From assembly GCA_038531945.1 (NCBI GenBank), contig JBCBBH010000007.1, positions 62,001 through 126,000 of the forward strand: 64,000 nucleotides of DNA, given 5' to 3'. Source of the DNA: CALBPI01 sp038531945 (GTDB taxonomy: Bacteria > Pseudomonadota > Gammaproteobacteria > Steroidobacterales > Woeseiaceae). The position numbers were made by a program, and so were the translations under genes. Shown in pieces: positions 43,476 to 51,677 of this stretch. The stretch's first letter is position 1, and each line of letters opens with the position of its first letter. The notes beneath the pieces were generated by a model. It saw only the letters and a list, made by a program, of their open reading frames with translations. It was not told where the DNA came from and did not search any database.

Positions 43476-44074
43476 TGCCGCCCCCCGCGAAGTTTCAGGA
43501 AATTGGCCATCAATGCGTCACCCTCGGGCGTCAGAACACTTTCAGGATGAAACTGCACGCCCTCGATCTGCAGCTCGCGATGGCGCACACCCATGATCTC
43601 GTTCCGGTCAGTGGTCGCAGTGACCTCGAGGCTATCGGGCAGCGTGGCTGGTTGCGCGCCGAGCGAGTGATAGCGGCCAACTTGCATTGGGCTGTCGAGG
43701 TCTGCAAACACGCCCTGCCGGTCGTGTTGGATATCGGACGTCTTCCCATGCATCAGTCGTGCTTCTCGAACGATTGCTCCGCCGAAATGTTGCACGATAC
43801 TTTGGTGGCCAAGGCATACACCGAGGATCGGAATCGCACTTGCGAACGCGGCAATCATTTCGAGTGAACGACCCGCTGCCTCCGGTCGGCCGGGTCCGGG
43901 CGAAATGACCAGGTGGGTCGGCTCCAGCGACTTTGCCTGGTCGACTGTCAGCGCATCGTTGCGATGCACCAACACTTCGGCCTCGAACGATGCGAACGCC
44001 TGAACCAAGTTGTAAGTAAAGCTGTCGTAGTTGTCGATCATCAACAGCCGCACTGGCAAATCATGACTACTCAA
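43472..44074 (-). CDS. trpG: Anthranilate synthase glutamine amidotransferase subunit
   Basis: 200 residues, class I amidotransferase. The catalytic triad is visible as Cys in G-V-C-L-G-H-Q (about residue 85) and His and Glu in V-Q-F-H-P-E-S. D-N-Y-D-S-F-T-Y-N-L-V and S-P-G-P-G-R-P are typical. It supplies ammonia to TrpE and may also serve PabB, as no separate pabA is seen here. It overlaps trpE and trpD by 4 nt. Confidence 0.96.
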   Translation of the reverse strand: MSSHDLPVRLLMIDNYDSFTYNLVQAFASFEAEVLVHRNDALTVDQAKSLEPTHLVISPGPGRPEAAGRSLEMIAAFASAIPILGVCLGHQSIVQHFGGAIVREARLMHGKTSDIQHDRQGVFADLDSPMQVGRYHSLGAQPATLPDSLEVTATTDRNEIMGVRHRELQIEGVQFHPESVLTPEGDALMANFLKLRGGRQ

Positions 44075-45465
44075 AAGCCTGCTCCTGCGAGTTGCAGAGC
44101 TCGTCGCAAAATTGCGCTCTTGGCCAGTACTTCATCGTATTCCTTGTCCGGGACCGAATCGGCCACGATGCCAGCGCCTGCCTGAAAACTGAATTGCCCA
44201 TCTCGAAACACCAATGTGCGAATCGTGATCGCCTGGTCCATATCCCCGCCCTGGCCGAAATAACCTACCGTGCCCGCGTACAAGCCTCGACCGACCGGTT
44301 CATAGCCGTCGATCAGTTGCATCGCACGAACTTTGGGTGCTCCCACCAAAGTGCCGGCAGGAAACGCTGCGGCAAACAAATCGAAGGCGTCCCGATCCTC
44401 GGCGAGTGTGCCTTGTACGCCGCTGACGATGTGCATGACGTGCGAGTAGCGCTCGATCGACATGTAAGGCGCCACCGCGACACTGCCGGGCTTTGCGACA
44501 CGCCCAAGATCGTTGCGCGCGAGATCGACGAGCATCACGTGCTCAGCTCGTTCTTTCGGATCTGCCAGCAGCGTTTCGGCATTGCGCTGATCCTCGGCTT
44601 CGTTGCCGCCACGTGGCAAAGTGCCAGCGATCGGTCGTAGCGACGCTTCAGAGCCGGACAAACGGACCAAAGCTTCCGGCGAGGAGCCGGCCACCTGCAG
44701 GTCACCGAAATCACAGAAAAACATATAGGGCGACGGATTTAGCAAACGCAGCGCCCGATAGACTTCAAATGGCGCCACGTCGGTGCGTCCACTAAAACAA
44801 ACCGACAAAACAATTTGATAGATGTCGCCCGCGGCGATGTGCTCGCGAGCCGACGCTACTCGCTCGCAGAATGCCTCACGCGTGAGACTCGCTGTCGCCT
44901 CTCCAACCTCGCCACCGGCCCCGGCTTCTGGTGGCAGGGAACCTCTCAGCTTTTCAATCACCTGATGACGTAGCTGAGCGCGGGCATTGTCGTCGCCAGC
45001 GTGCAACAGCGCGACGCGACGCGTCAGGTGGTCAAACACCAGCAAAGACTCGGTCGCCATGTAAGCCGCTTGCGGCATGTCCGGCGGCGGTGGCGCGTCC
45101 GGCAGTCGCTCGAATTGACGCACCATATCGTAGCCAGCGACACCGACGAGTCCGCCTCGAAACGGGACCTCCGGAACAGACGGGGAAAGGTCTGGCGCGG
45201 CCCGAAGCGCTTCTCGCAAAGCATCGAGCATCGCCGCCTGATTTTCAGGTAGCGCCCGCGACCTGCCATCAGGCATCGTGAGTGCATCGGCCGTCATCAG
45301 TGTGCGTTGAACCGGGCCGAAACCCAGAAACGAATACCGTGCAACGCGCTGTCCCTGTTCGACGCTTTCGAGCAGATAGCGAGGCTCAAGGTCGGCAAGT
45401 TTCAACCAAGCGGATACCGGGGTATCGGTGTCGGCAAGGATATCGAACACACTCGACTCAGCCAT
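44071..45465 (-). CDS. trpE: Anthranilate synthase component I
   Basis: 464 residues. It converts chorismate to anthranilate. The N-terminal Y-L-L-E-S-V-E-Q-G motif is the Trp feedback-inhibition site. The catalytic domain has I-A-G-T-L-P-R-G-G, L-V-D-L-A-R-N-D-L-G-R and F-P-A-G-T-L-V-G-A-P-K. First gene of a seven-gene trp operon plus the DUF2007 gene, and sits 46 nt after the attenuator. Confidence 0.96.
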   Translation of the reverse strand: MAESSVFDILADTDTPVSAWLKLADLEPRYLLESVEQGQRVARYSFLGFGPVQRTLMTADALTMPDGRSRALPENQAAMLDALREALRAAPDLSPSVPEVPFRGGLVGVAGYDMVRQFERLPDAPPPPDMPQAAYMATESLLVFDHLTRRVALLHAGDDNARAQLRHQVIEKLRGSLPPEAGAGGEVGEATASLTREAFCERVASAREHIAAGDIYQIVLSVCFSGRTDVAPFEVYRALRLLNPSPYMFFCDFGDLQVAGSSPEALVRLSGSEASLRPIAGTLPRGGNEAEDQRNAETLLADPKERAEHVMLVDLARNDLGRVAKPGSVAVAPYMSIERYSHVMHIVSGVQGTLAEDRDAFDLFAAAFPAGTLVGAPKVRAMQLIDGYEPVGRGLYAGTVGYFGQGGDMDQAITIRTLVFRDGQFSFQAGAGIVADSVPDKEYDEVLAKSAILRRALQLAGAGF

Positions 45466-45510
45466 GCGTCCGTCTCATTGCACCCGTCGGTGTTTGCATT
45501 TGGGTTCCCA

Positions 45511-45547
45511 TAAAAAAACCCGCTTCAGCTTAAGCAGAAGCGGGTTC
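45511..45547 (-). terminator. trp attenuator terminator (segments 3 and 4)
   Basis: On the minus strand: AACCCGCTTC (45546-45537), loop, GAAGCGGGTT (45526-45517), then an uninterrupted run of T, ending 46 nt before trpE. The stem is ten perfect pairs and the loop itself contains GCTTAAGC. It is the terminator of the trp leader. Confidence 0.9.
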
Positions 45548-45626
45548 GTCAAAATCTATCTCGTCAGAGTACTGGTTCGATTCGCGATTAGAGCCCGCCG
45601 TGTGCGACGACGTGCCACCAACGGCG
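45540..45626 (-). promoter_or_regulatory. trp leader competing hairpins (segments 1, 2 and 3)
   Basis: Segment 1, CGCCGT (45626-45621), directly precedes and touches the Trp codons and pairs perfectly with segment 2, ACGGCG (45601-45596). Segment 2 extends into GCGGGCTC (45598-45591), which can pair instead with segment 3, GAACCCGC (45547-45540; one mismatch), to block the terminator. A ribosome stalled on the Trp codons would cover segment 1 and free segment 2. Confidence 0.7.
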
Positions 45627-45656
45627 AATGGTTGTGGTGCTCGAAACGGAAATCAT
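45588..45656 (-). CDS. trpL: trp operon leader peptide
   Basis: 22-residue open frame, ATG 45656 to TAA 45588, too short for ordinary gene finding. Codons 13 and 14 are tandem TGG (45620-45615), preceded by two Arg codons. It lies between the best trp promoter and the terminator, with the stop 40 nt before segment 3. Translation speed through the two Trp codons would set the choice between terminator and antiterminator. No good ribosome site precedes the ATG, and the predicted transcript start is about at the ATG, so it may be translated leaderless. Confidence 0.85.
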   Translation of the reverse strand: MISVSSTTTIRRWWHVVAHGGL

Positions 45657-45662
45657 AGCACG

Positions 45663-45691
45663 AGTATCCAGCGCGCCATGGCACGCGTCAA
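45663..45691 (-). promoter_or_regulatory. Candidate trp promoter
   Basis: Minus strand: TTGACG (45691-45686), 17-bp spacer, GATACT (45668-45663). The expected transcription start is at or within a base or two of 45656, the first base of trpL. Confidence 0.6.
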
Positions 45692-45736
45692 GCCCCACGA
45701 GCATCAGCCGTTTCGTCATCTTGACGGTTCGCAACC

Positions 45737-47569
45737 TCACAGGCCGTACAACAATGGCAGCACGACAGAGAAGCCGAGCCACATGATGATGGTCAGCGGA
45801 ATTCCGACCCGCAAGAAATCACTGAAACTGTAGCCGCCGGCGCTCAGCACCAACAAATTGGTTTGGTAGCCGATGGGCGTGGCGTAACTCATGTTCGCAC
45901 CAAACAATACCGCGAGCACGAAGGGTTTTGGGTCGACTCCGAGCTGGGTCGCAATACTGACGGCAATCGGCGCGCCAATCACCGCAGCCGCATTGTTCGA
46001 CACAACGTTGGTCAATACCGACATGATCAACATGAAGCCGCTCAAGATCATCGGAATCGACAATCCTTCGGTCAACCCAACGAATGCCAGAGCCAGATAA
46101 TCGGCCGTTCCTGTCACCATCAGTGCATTACCGAGCGCCAGGCTCGTCACAATGATCATGATGATTGGAATCGATAACGCTTCGGCGACATTTTCCCAAG
46201 TCAGACAATGCGTCCACAACATCAGCCCAACACCGATGAGCGCACTCGCCGCGATCGGCAACAAGCCAAAAGCCGCCGTCAGGATCACGAAAGCCATGAT
46301 GCCGAGTGCACGGTTGGCCCGATGCGTGTGCGGCAGCTCGGTCGTGCCATCGAGCACTAGCATCGCACCGTTTTGCTTCAGCGCATCAATCGCCTTGCCG
46401 GTGCCCTGCACCAGCAAGACATCACCGGCACGCAACCGAATCGACCCAATATCTTGGGTGACGCGCGAACTTGGGAAGCGCGCACGATGCAAAGCGAGTG
46501 GCAATAATCCGAATGTCGCCGGGAAGCGCACCGCGTCTAGCGTACGTCTATGCAACAACGAACCACGTGTCACAACCACCTCGGCCAACTGCTGGCCTGG
46601 AGCCGCGAACGGTACATCGCCGTCGACGGTGGCTTCGCCATCGGCTTTGAACAGCTTTGCGCCGAGCTCACGCTCATAGCTCTTGAGCTGTTCAGCAGTG
46701 TCTTTAACGTACAACCGGTCGCCTGCCTGAAACGTCACCGAAGGTAGTTTGGCGAGGAACAGCGAATCACCGCGTTGAATGCGATCGATGCGTAAGCGTC
46801 CTCCAGTGCGGGTGCGCACCTCGGTCAGGGTCTTGCCGACAGCAAAACTACCCTCGACTACGTACAGTTGCGCGGTGAAAACTCGCGGCGAGGTATCGGC
46901 CAACGGAGGCTCGCGCTGCGGGATCAACAATGGCGCTACCAACCACAAAAACAGGATCCCGACCCCGCCGACTATCGCAACCGGCAATGTGAAATCAAAC
47001 AGTCCAAACGGCTCAAGCCCAAGGTCAACCGATATTCCGGACACCAGCAGGTTGGTCGACGTACCGATGGTGGTCGCCATTCCACCGACAATGGTCGCGA
47101 GGCCCATCGGCATTAGAATGCCCGAAACGGACAACCCGGCGCGCATCGCCACACCGACCAGAATAGGCAGCAGCAGCACAACAATCGGTGTGTTGTTTAA
47201 GAACGCACTGAGCACCGCCCCGACGACTAGCGTCGCCAGCATCGCCAGCGCAGGCCGAGCTTGCCACGCCGTCGCGATGATCGCAGCCAGCGGCTGCAAC
47301 GCACCGGTGGTCTCAATACCCTTACCCACAATCATCAGCGCACACACCGCGATCAGCGCCTCGTTGCCGAATCCGGAAAAAAATAGAGTGCTGGAGACGG
47401 GCTTGCCATCGACAACGTACGGAAACAGCTGGAATGCTGCGACCAGCACCAACAAAACGGCGAGGCTCGAGCTCTCAAGCGGGATGCGATCCCGCGTGAA
47501 TAGCGCAAGTGCTATGCCTGTAAGCACCAGCGCGAACAGGCCGTGTTGTGACAGGGTCCCTGCGTCCAA
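45737..47569 (-). CDS. SLC13-family permease with two RCK_C (TrkA-C) domains
   Basis: 610 residues. The N-terminal half has about five or six membrane helices with the L-N-N-T-P-I-V re-entrant motif (about residues 120-127) and T-I-G-T-S-T-N-L-L. Two cytosolic RCK_C modules follow (about 215-300 and 310-395, each with R-x-G-D-x-L). The C-terminal membrane half carries V-V-S-N-N-A-A-A-V and T-P-I-G-Y-Q-T-N-L. This architecture is typical of anion/dicarboxylate or sulfate Na+ symporters; the substrate is not defined. Its stop is 81 bp before trpL and no clear terminator separates them. Confidence 0.88.
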   Translation of the reverse strand: MDAGTLSQHGLFALVLTGIALALFTRDRIPLESSSLAVLLVLVAAFQLFPYVVDGKPVSSTLFFSGFGNEALIAVCALMIVGKGIETTGALQPLAAIIATAWQARPALAMLATLVVGAVLSAFLNNTPIVVLLLPILVGVAMRAGLSVSGILMPMGLATIVGGMATTIGTSTNLLVSGISVDLGLEPFGLFDFTLPVAIVGGVGILFLWLVAPLLIPQREPPLADTSPRVFTAQLYVVEGSFAVGKTLTEVRTRTGGRLRIDRIQRGDSLFLAKLPSVTFQAGDRLYVKDTAEQLKSYERELGAKLFKADGEATVDGDVPFAAPGQQLAEVVVTRGSLLHRRTLDAVRFPATFGLLPLALHRARFPSSRVTQDIGSIRLRAGDVLLVQGTGKAIDALKQNGAMLVLDGTTELPHTHRANRALGIMAFVILTAAFGLLPIAASALIGVGLMLWTHCLTWENVAEALSIPIIMIIVTSLALGNALMVTGTADYLALAFVGLTEGLSIPMILSGFMLIMSVLTNVVSNNAAAVIGAPIAVSIATQLGVDPKPFVLAVLFGANMSYATPIGYQTNLLVLSAGGYSFSDFLRVGIPLTIIMWLGFSVVLPLLYGL

Positions 47570-47677
47570 ACCTATTGAATCCCCAAATAGCCAGAATCAG
47601 GCCACGGCCCAATGCTAGCTCAGCCGAACCGATCTGGTACATTTTACGTCATCGATGAGCCAATGCCGTGGAGCGAT

Positions 47678-47992
47678 ATGGCGTTTCAAGAATTGTTGCA
47701 GCGCTGGCAGGACACACCAGCCGTGACCCAATCCGAGCAACGCTACGCGATCCGACTGGATGTCGACGATGCTGCGCGCGTTGAAGCCCTGGCAGCACTT
47801 TTCCCGGGGCTGAGCGAAGAAACAGTGATCGCCGACCTGCTGCATGCCGCGCTCGACGCGACCGAAGCTGCCATGCCGTATGAGCCCAGCGAGGAGATTA
47901 TTGGGCGCGACGATCACGGTGATCCGATGTTTGCCGATGGTGGTCTTACGCCTCGTTATGTTGCGCTCGTGCGCAAGCTGCGCGCGCCTTAG
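47678..47992 (+). CDS. Conserved hypothetical protein, pseudomonad 'pili tip component'-like
   Basis: 104 residues from ATG 47678, four bases after GGAG; in-frame ATGs at 47612 and 47663 would extend it with non-conserved sequence. It is small, acidic and helical, with D-V-D-D-A-A-R-V-E-A-L-A-A-L-F-P-G-L-S-E-E in the middle and D-D-H-G-D-P-M-F-A-D-G-G-L-T-P-R-Y near the end. It resembles small pseudomonad proteins annotated as type 1 pili tip component, a label the sequence itself does not support. No pilus gene is nearby. It precedes the ABC exporter by 12 nt. Confidence 0.6.
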   Translation: MAFQELLQRWQDTPAVTQSEQRYAIRLDVDDAARVEALAALFPGLSEETVIADLLHAALDATEAAMPYEPSEEIIGRDDHGDPMFADGGLTPRYVALVRKLRAP

Positions 47993-48004
47993 GCAGCACA
48001 GCGG

Positions 48005-49825
48005 GTGACCGAATCAGGCACTGACGCGGAGCGTTCGCCGAGCCTGGGGCTTGGCGTTTTCGGCTTCAGCCGCAAAGCGCTGGCATTGGTGTGGACCACC
48101 AGCCAACCGCTGACCATCGCATTCGGCTTGCTGACACTGATTGCCGGTCTGCTGCCCGCCGCGATGGCATGGGTGGGCCAACTGATTGTCGATTCGGTTG
48201 TCGATGCCATCCAGAACAACACCGGGCCGAGCGAGGCACTACGCTGGGTCGCTGTCGAAGGCGGACTGTTTCTCAGCATTAGCGCAGCACAGCGCGGCAT
48301 CAGTCTTTGTCAGTCTTTGTTGCGTGCAAAGCTCGGCCACCGCGTCAACGTAATGATCCTCGACAAGGCGCTGACGCTGTCCGTCGCCCAGTTCGAGGAC
48401 GCCAGCTTCTACGACAAGCTGACACGCGCCAGACGTGAAGCTTCCAGCCGGCCACTCAGCCTGGTCAATCGAACGTTTGCGTTGATTCAAAACAGCATCT
48501 CTCTGCTCAGCTACGCCGTGCTGCTGATCCAGTTTTCTGTATGGGCAGTTCTGATCTTGCTGATCGCGGGGATACCGTCTTTCATTGCAGAAACCCGATT
48601 CTCGGGTGATGCGTTTCGTCTGTTCCGCTGGCGCTCACCGGACTCCAGAATGCAGATGTACCTCGAAACCGTGCTCGCGCGCGAGGACCATGTCAAAGAG
48701 GTCAAATTGTTTCGGCTCGGACCGATGCTGTTGCAACGCTACCGCAGCATTTTCATGCGTCTGTTCGGTGAAGATCGCAAACTCACCGTACGTCGCGAGA
48801 CCTGGGGCTTTTTCCTCGGCATCCTCAGTGCCGCTGCGTTTTACTTCAGCTACGGCTGGATTGCGGTGGCCGCAGTGGGCGGCGCGATCACGCTCGGTCA
48901 GATGACAATGTACCTTTTGGTCTTTCGGCAAGGTCAGTCCGCTGTCGCTGCGAGCTTGTCGGCGATTAGCGGGATGTACGAAGACAATTTGTACTTATCG
49001 AACCTGTACGAGTACCTCGACCAGCTCTCACCGGTCGCCACAGGAACAGCAACTCAAGGCCAGACACCAGGCACAGGTATCGCGCTGGAGAACGTCAGTT
49101 TCACCTATCCCGGTGCGACCGAGCCCGCACTACAGGATATTTCCTTATCGATTCGACCGGGAGAGTCGCTCGCTCTGGTCGGTGAGAACGGTGCCGGAAA
49201 AACCACGTTGATCAAATTGCTGACCGGACTGTATCCACCGGACGAAGGGCGAATCACGCTGGATGGCACCGCATTGCAAGACTGGCAGCAGGACACGCTG
49301 CTCAAACGCTTCGGAGTCATCTTCCAGGACTTCACGCACTACCAAATGAGTGTTGGCGAGAACATCGGCGCGGGCGACGTCGATGCGTTCGATGACCGTG
49401 ACCGCTGGGCAGATGCGGCCCGCGACGGGATGGCGGCGCCATTCATCGACCGCCTGGCTGAGGGTTATGAAACCCAGCTCGGGCGTTGGTTCGCGAAAGG
49501 CCAAGAGCTTTCCATCGGACAGTGGCAGAAAATGGCCTTGTCGCGTGCGTTCATGCGCCAACAGGCCGATATTCTGATTCTTGATGAACCCACCGCCGCG
49601 ATGGATGCTGCGGCGGAAGCAGAAATGTTCGAGCACTTTCAAGCGCTAACCGGCAACAAAATCACGATGTTGATCTCACATCGGTTTTCGACCGTGCGTC
49701 GCGCCGATCAGATTATTGTGATCGAACATGGTCGTATCGTTGAGCACGGGACGCATGAAGCACTCATGGCATCAAACGATCGCTACGCACGCTTGTTCAC
49801 ACTGCAGGCCGAGGGCTATCGGTAA
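48005..49825 (+). CDS. ABC exporter (fused membrane and ATPase domains)
   Basis: 606 residues from GTG 48005. The first about 330 residues hold the transmembrane domain; the ATPase has Walker A G-E-N-G-A-G-K-T-T (about residues 395-403), a Q-loop in I-F-Q-D-F, signature L-S-I-G-Q rather than L-S-G-G-Q, Walker B I-L-I-L-D-E-P-T and the H-loop I-S-H-R. It works as a homodimer exporting an unknown lipid, peptide or drug. The I-in-signature variant is common in a peptide-exporter subfamily. Confidence 0.9.
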   Translation: MTESGTDAERSPSLGLGVFGFSRKALALVWTTSQPLTIAFGLLTLIAGLLPAAMAWVGQLIVDSVVDAIQNNTGPSEALRWVAVEGGLFLSISAAQRGISLCQSLLRAKLGHRVNVMILDKALTLSVAQFEDASFYDKLTRARREASSRPLSLVNRTFALIQNSISLLSYAVLLIQFSVWAVLILLIAGIPSFIAETRFSGDAFRLFRWRSPDSRMQMYLETVLAREDHVKEVKLFRLGPMLLQRYRSIFMRLFGEDRKLTVRRETWGFFLGILSAAAFYFSYGWIAVAAVGGAITLGQMTMYLLVFRQGQSAVAASLSAISGMYEDNLYLSNLYEYLDQLSPVATGTATQGQTPGTGIALENVSFTYPGATEPALQDISLSIRPGESLALVGENGAGKTTLIKLLTGLYPPDEGRITLDGTALQDWQQDTLLKRFGVIFQDFTHYQMSVGENIGAGDVDAFDDRDRWADAARDGMAAPFIDRLAEGYETQLGRWFAKGQELSIGQWQKMALSRAFMRQQADILILDEPTAAMDAAAEAEMFEHFQALTGNKITMLISHRFSTVRRADQIIVIEHGRIVEHGTHEALMASNDRYARLFTLQAEGYR

Positions 49826-49883
49826 CGTTCGATGATCGGCACCGGTCTGCTACGATACGTAGCTCATCGATCTGGGGACTGAC

Positions 49884-51164
49884 ATGCGTCGCGCTTTCGT
49901 TACGTTTTCAACTTTTTTTTCGTTGTTGCTGCTCTCGGCCTGTGGCGCCGACCAAGCCAGCGAGACCACCGGCTCTGCTGAGCTCCGGACCGGCCCGTGG
50001 CACGCGAATATCACCGTGCCCGGCGGCGACATCAAGTTTGGAATGGAGGTCACAGCGACGGACCGGGGTCCGGAAGTCACTTTGATCAATGGTAGCGAGC
50101 GCGTGCGAGTGCCCGCTGTGAAGTGGGATGACGCCGAACTGACCTTGCGCTTCCCCGCGTTTAACAACGAGGTGCGCGCCCGCCTCAAGGGCAATGAATT
50201 GAGTGGCACTCTGACCTTGGTCAAGCGCTACGGAAAAACGCAGGTGATGCCGTTTGTCGCACGCCCCGGGGCGCGTCCGGCAGCAGACAACACGCTGGCA
50301 GCTGCGACAGATGTGTCGGGCCGCTGGGCCGTTACGTTCACGGAGCCTGATAACACACGCTATCCCGCGGTCGGCGAGTTCAGCCAGCGCGGCAATCGAT
50401 TGTTGGGAACGTTCCTGACCGAGACCGGCGACTATCGCTACCTCGGCGGTATCGTTGGCGGCAAAACCATGGAACTGTCCACATTCGACGGCGCCCATGC
50501 CTTCCTGTTTACTGCAACCGTTGATGAAGCCGGACAAATGAGCGGCAACTTCTGGTCAGGCACGGAATATCAGGAAACATGGACGGGTGTGCGCAATGCC
50601 GAAGCGAGACTGGCCGACCCGACCACACTGACCAAATTGAAGCCGGGTTACGACCGCTTCACGTTCGAGTTTCCGGATCTCGAGGGTCAGCTCGTGTCGC
50701 TGGACGACGCCCGCTTTGACAACAAGATCGTTGTTGTCACCCTGGCCGGCAGCTGGTGTCCAAACTGCCATGATGAAGCGGCGTTCATGAGCGAAATCTA
50801 TCCTGCCTACCGAGAACGGGGCGTGGAGGTTGTCGCGCTGATGTTCGAGCATTTGGAAGAGGAAGCTGCTGCCATAGAACAGATTCGTGAATTTCGCGAG
50901 AAGTTCGATATTGAATACGTGACGCTTCTCGCCGGAATCTCGGACAAGGCGCTCGCGAACGAGGCCTTGCCCGCACTCGACAAAGTCCTCGCATTTCCGA
51001 CGACCATCTTTATTGATCGCGAGGGCGGCGTGCGTGAAATACATACGGGGTTTTCGGGCCCAGGTACCGGTAAGCACTACGACGAGACCCGGCAGTACAT
51101 CACCGGTGTCATCGATTCGTTGATTGCCGAACGTGCCGATAACGCGACCGAAGAAACTTCCTGA
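49884..51164 (+). CDS. TlpA-like thioredoxin-fold lipoprotein
   Basis: 426 residues. The signal peptide ends L-L-L-S-A-C-G, a lipobox. A beta-rich region of about 240 residues with no recognised domain precedes a C-terminal thioredoxin domain carrying W-C-P-N-C (Cys 292 and 295), cis-Pro context A-F-P-T-T-I-F-I-D and the long V-V-A-L-M-F-E-H stretch typical of TlpA/ResA. It probably reduces or isomerises disulfides in the periplasm. The N-terminal region may bind the client. Confidence 0.88.
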   Translation: MRRAFVTFSTFFSLLLLSACGADQASETTGSAELRTGPWHANITVPGGDIKFGMEVTATDRGPEVTLINGSERVRVPAVKWDDAELTLRFPAFNNEVRARLKGNELSGTLTLVKRYGKTQVMPFVARPGARPAADNTLAAATDVSGRWAVTFTEPDNTRYPAVGEFSQRGNRLLGTFLTETGDYRYLGGIVGGKTMELSTFDGAHAFLFTATVDEAGQMSGNFWSGTEYQETWTGVRNAEARLADPTTLTKLKPGYDRFTFEFPDLEGQLVSLDDARFDNKIVVVTLAGSWCPNCHDEAAFMSEIYPAYRERGVEVVALMFEHLEEEAAAIEQIREFREKFDIEYVTLLAGISDKALANEALPALDKVLAFPTTIFIDREGGVREIHTGFSGPGTGKHYDETRQYITGVIDSLIAERADNATEETS

Positions 51165-51186
51165 TCGACAGGCGAAGGAGACCTCT

Positions 51187-51669
51187 ATGCCCTCATTCGA
51201 CATCGTATCCGAAGTGGATATGCACGAACTCACGAACGCCGTCGACCAAGCAAACCGTGAAGTGACCAACCGATTCGACTTCAAAGGCACCGGCGCCGAA
51301 TTCAACCTGTCCGACGCCACCGTGAGTTTGAAGGCGCAGGTCGAATTCCAGCTAAAGCAGATGCTTGATGTTCTTCACAACAAGCTGGCCAAGCGCGGCA
51401 TCGACATAGCGTGTCTCGACGCACAAGAGCCGGAAACCAGTGGCCAGGAGGCGCGCCAGAACATCGTCGTGCGCCAGGGAATCGACAGCGCATTAGCAAA
51501 GAAGCTGGTGAAGACCATCAAGGACGCGAAGCTCAAGGTGCAAGCCGCCATTCAGGGCGAGCAAGTGCGAGTCACCGGCAAGAAGCGCGACGACCTCCAA
51601 GCGGTGATTAGCCTTTTGCGAGAAGGCGACCACGGTATGCCATTGCAGTTCAACAATTTCCGCGACTGA
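51187..51669 (+). CDS. yajQ: YajQ family nucleotide-binding protein
   Basis: 160 residues from ATG 51187 behind AAGGAG; an upstream frame start at 51124 overlaps the previous gene. P-S-F-D-I-V-S-E-V-D and the N-R-F-D-F-K-G-T motif, R-Q-N-I-V-V-R-Q-G-I-D and the D-D-L-Q-A-V-I end are diagnostic. Homologues bind cyclic di-GMP and GTP and act as transcription co-regulators. Together with the GGDEF protein at 61.3 kb it suggests c-di-GMP signalling. Confidence 0.96.
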   Translation: MPSFDIVSEVDMHELTNAVDQANREVTNRFDFKGTGAEFNLSDATVSLKAQVEFQLKQMLDVLHNKLAKRGIDIACLDAQEPETSGQEARQNIVVRQGIDSALAKKLVKTIKDAKLKVQAAIQGEQVRVTGKKRDDLQAVISLLREGDHGMPLQFNNFRD

Positions 51670-51677
51670 GAAAACCC

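Noticed and set aside
48685..49000. Possible frameshift in the ABC exporter
   Set aside because: The exporter frame is continuous with all ATPase motifs in place; the unusual L-S-I-G-Q signature is a known variant, not decay.
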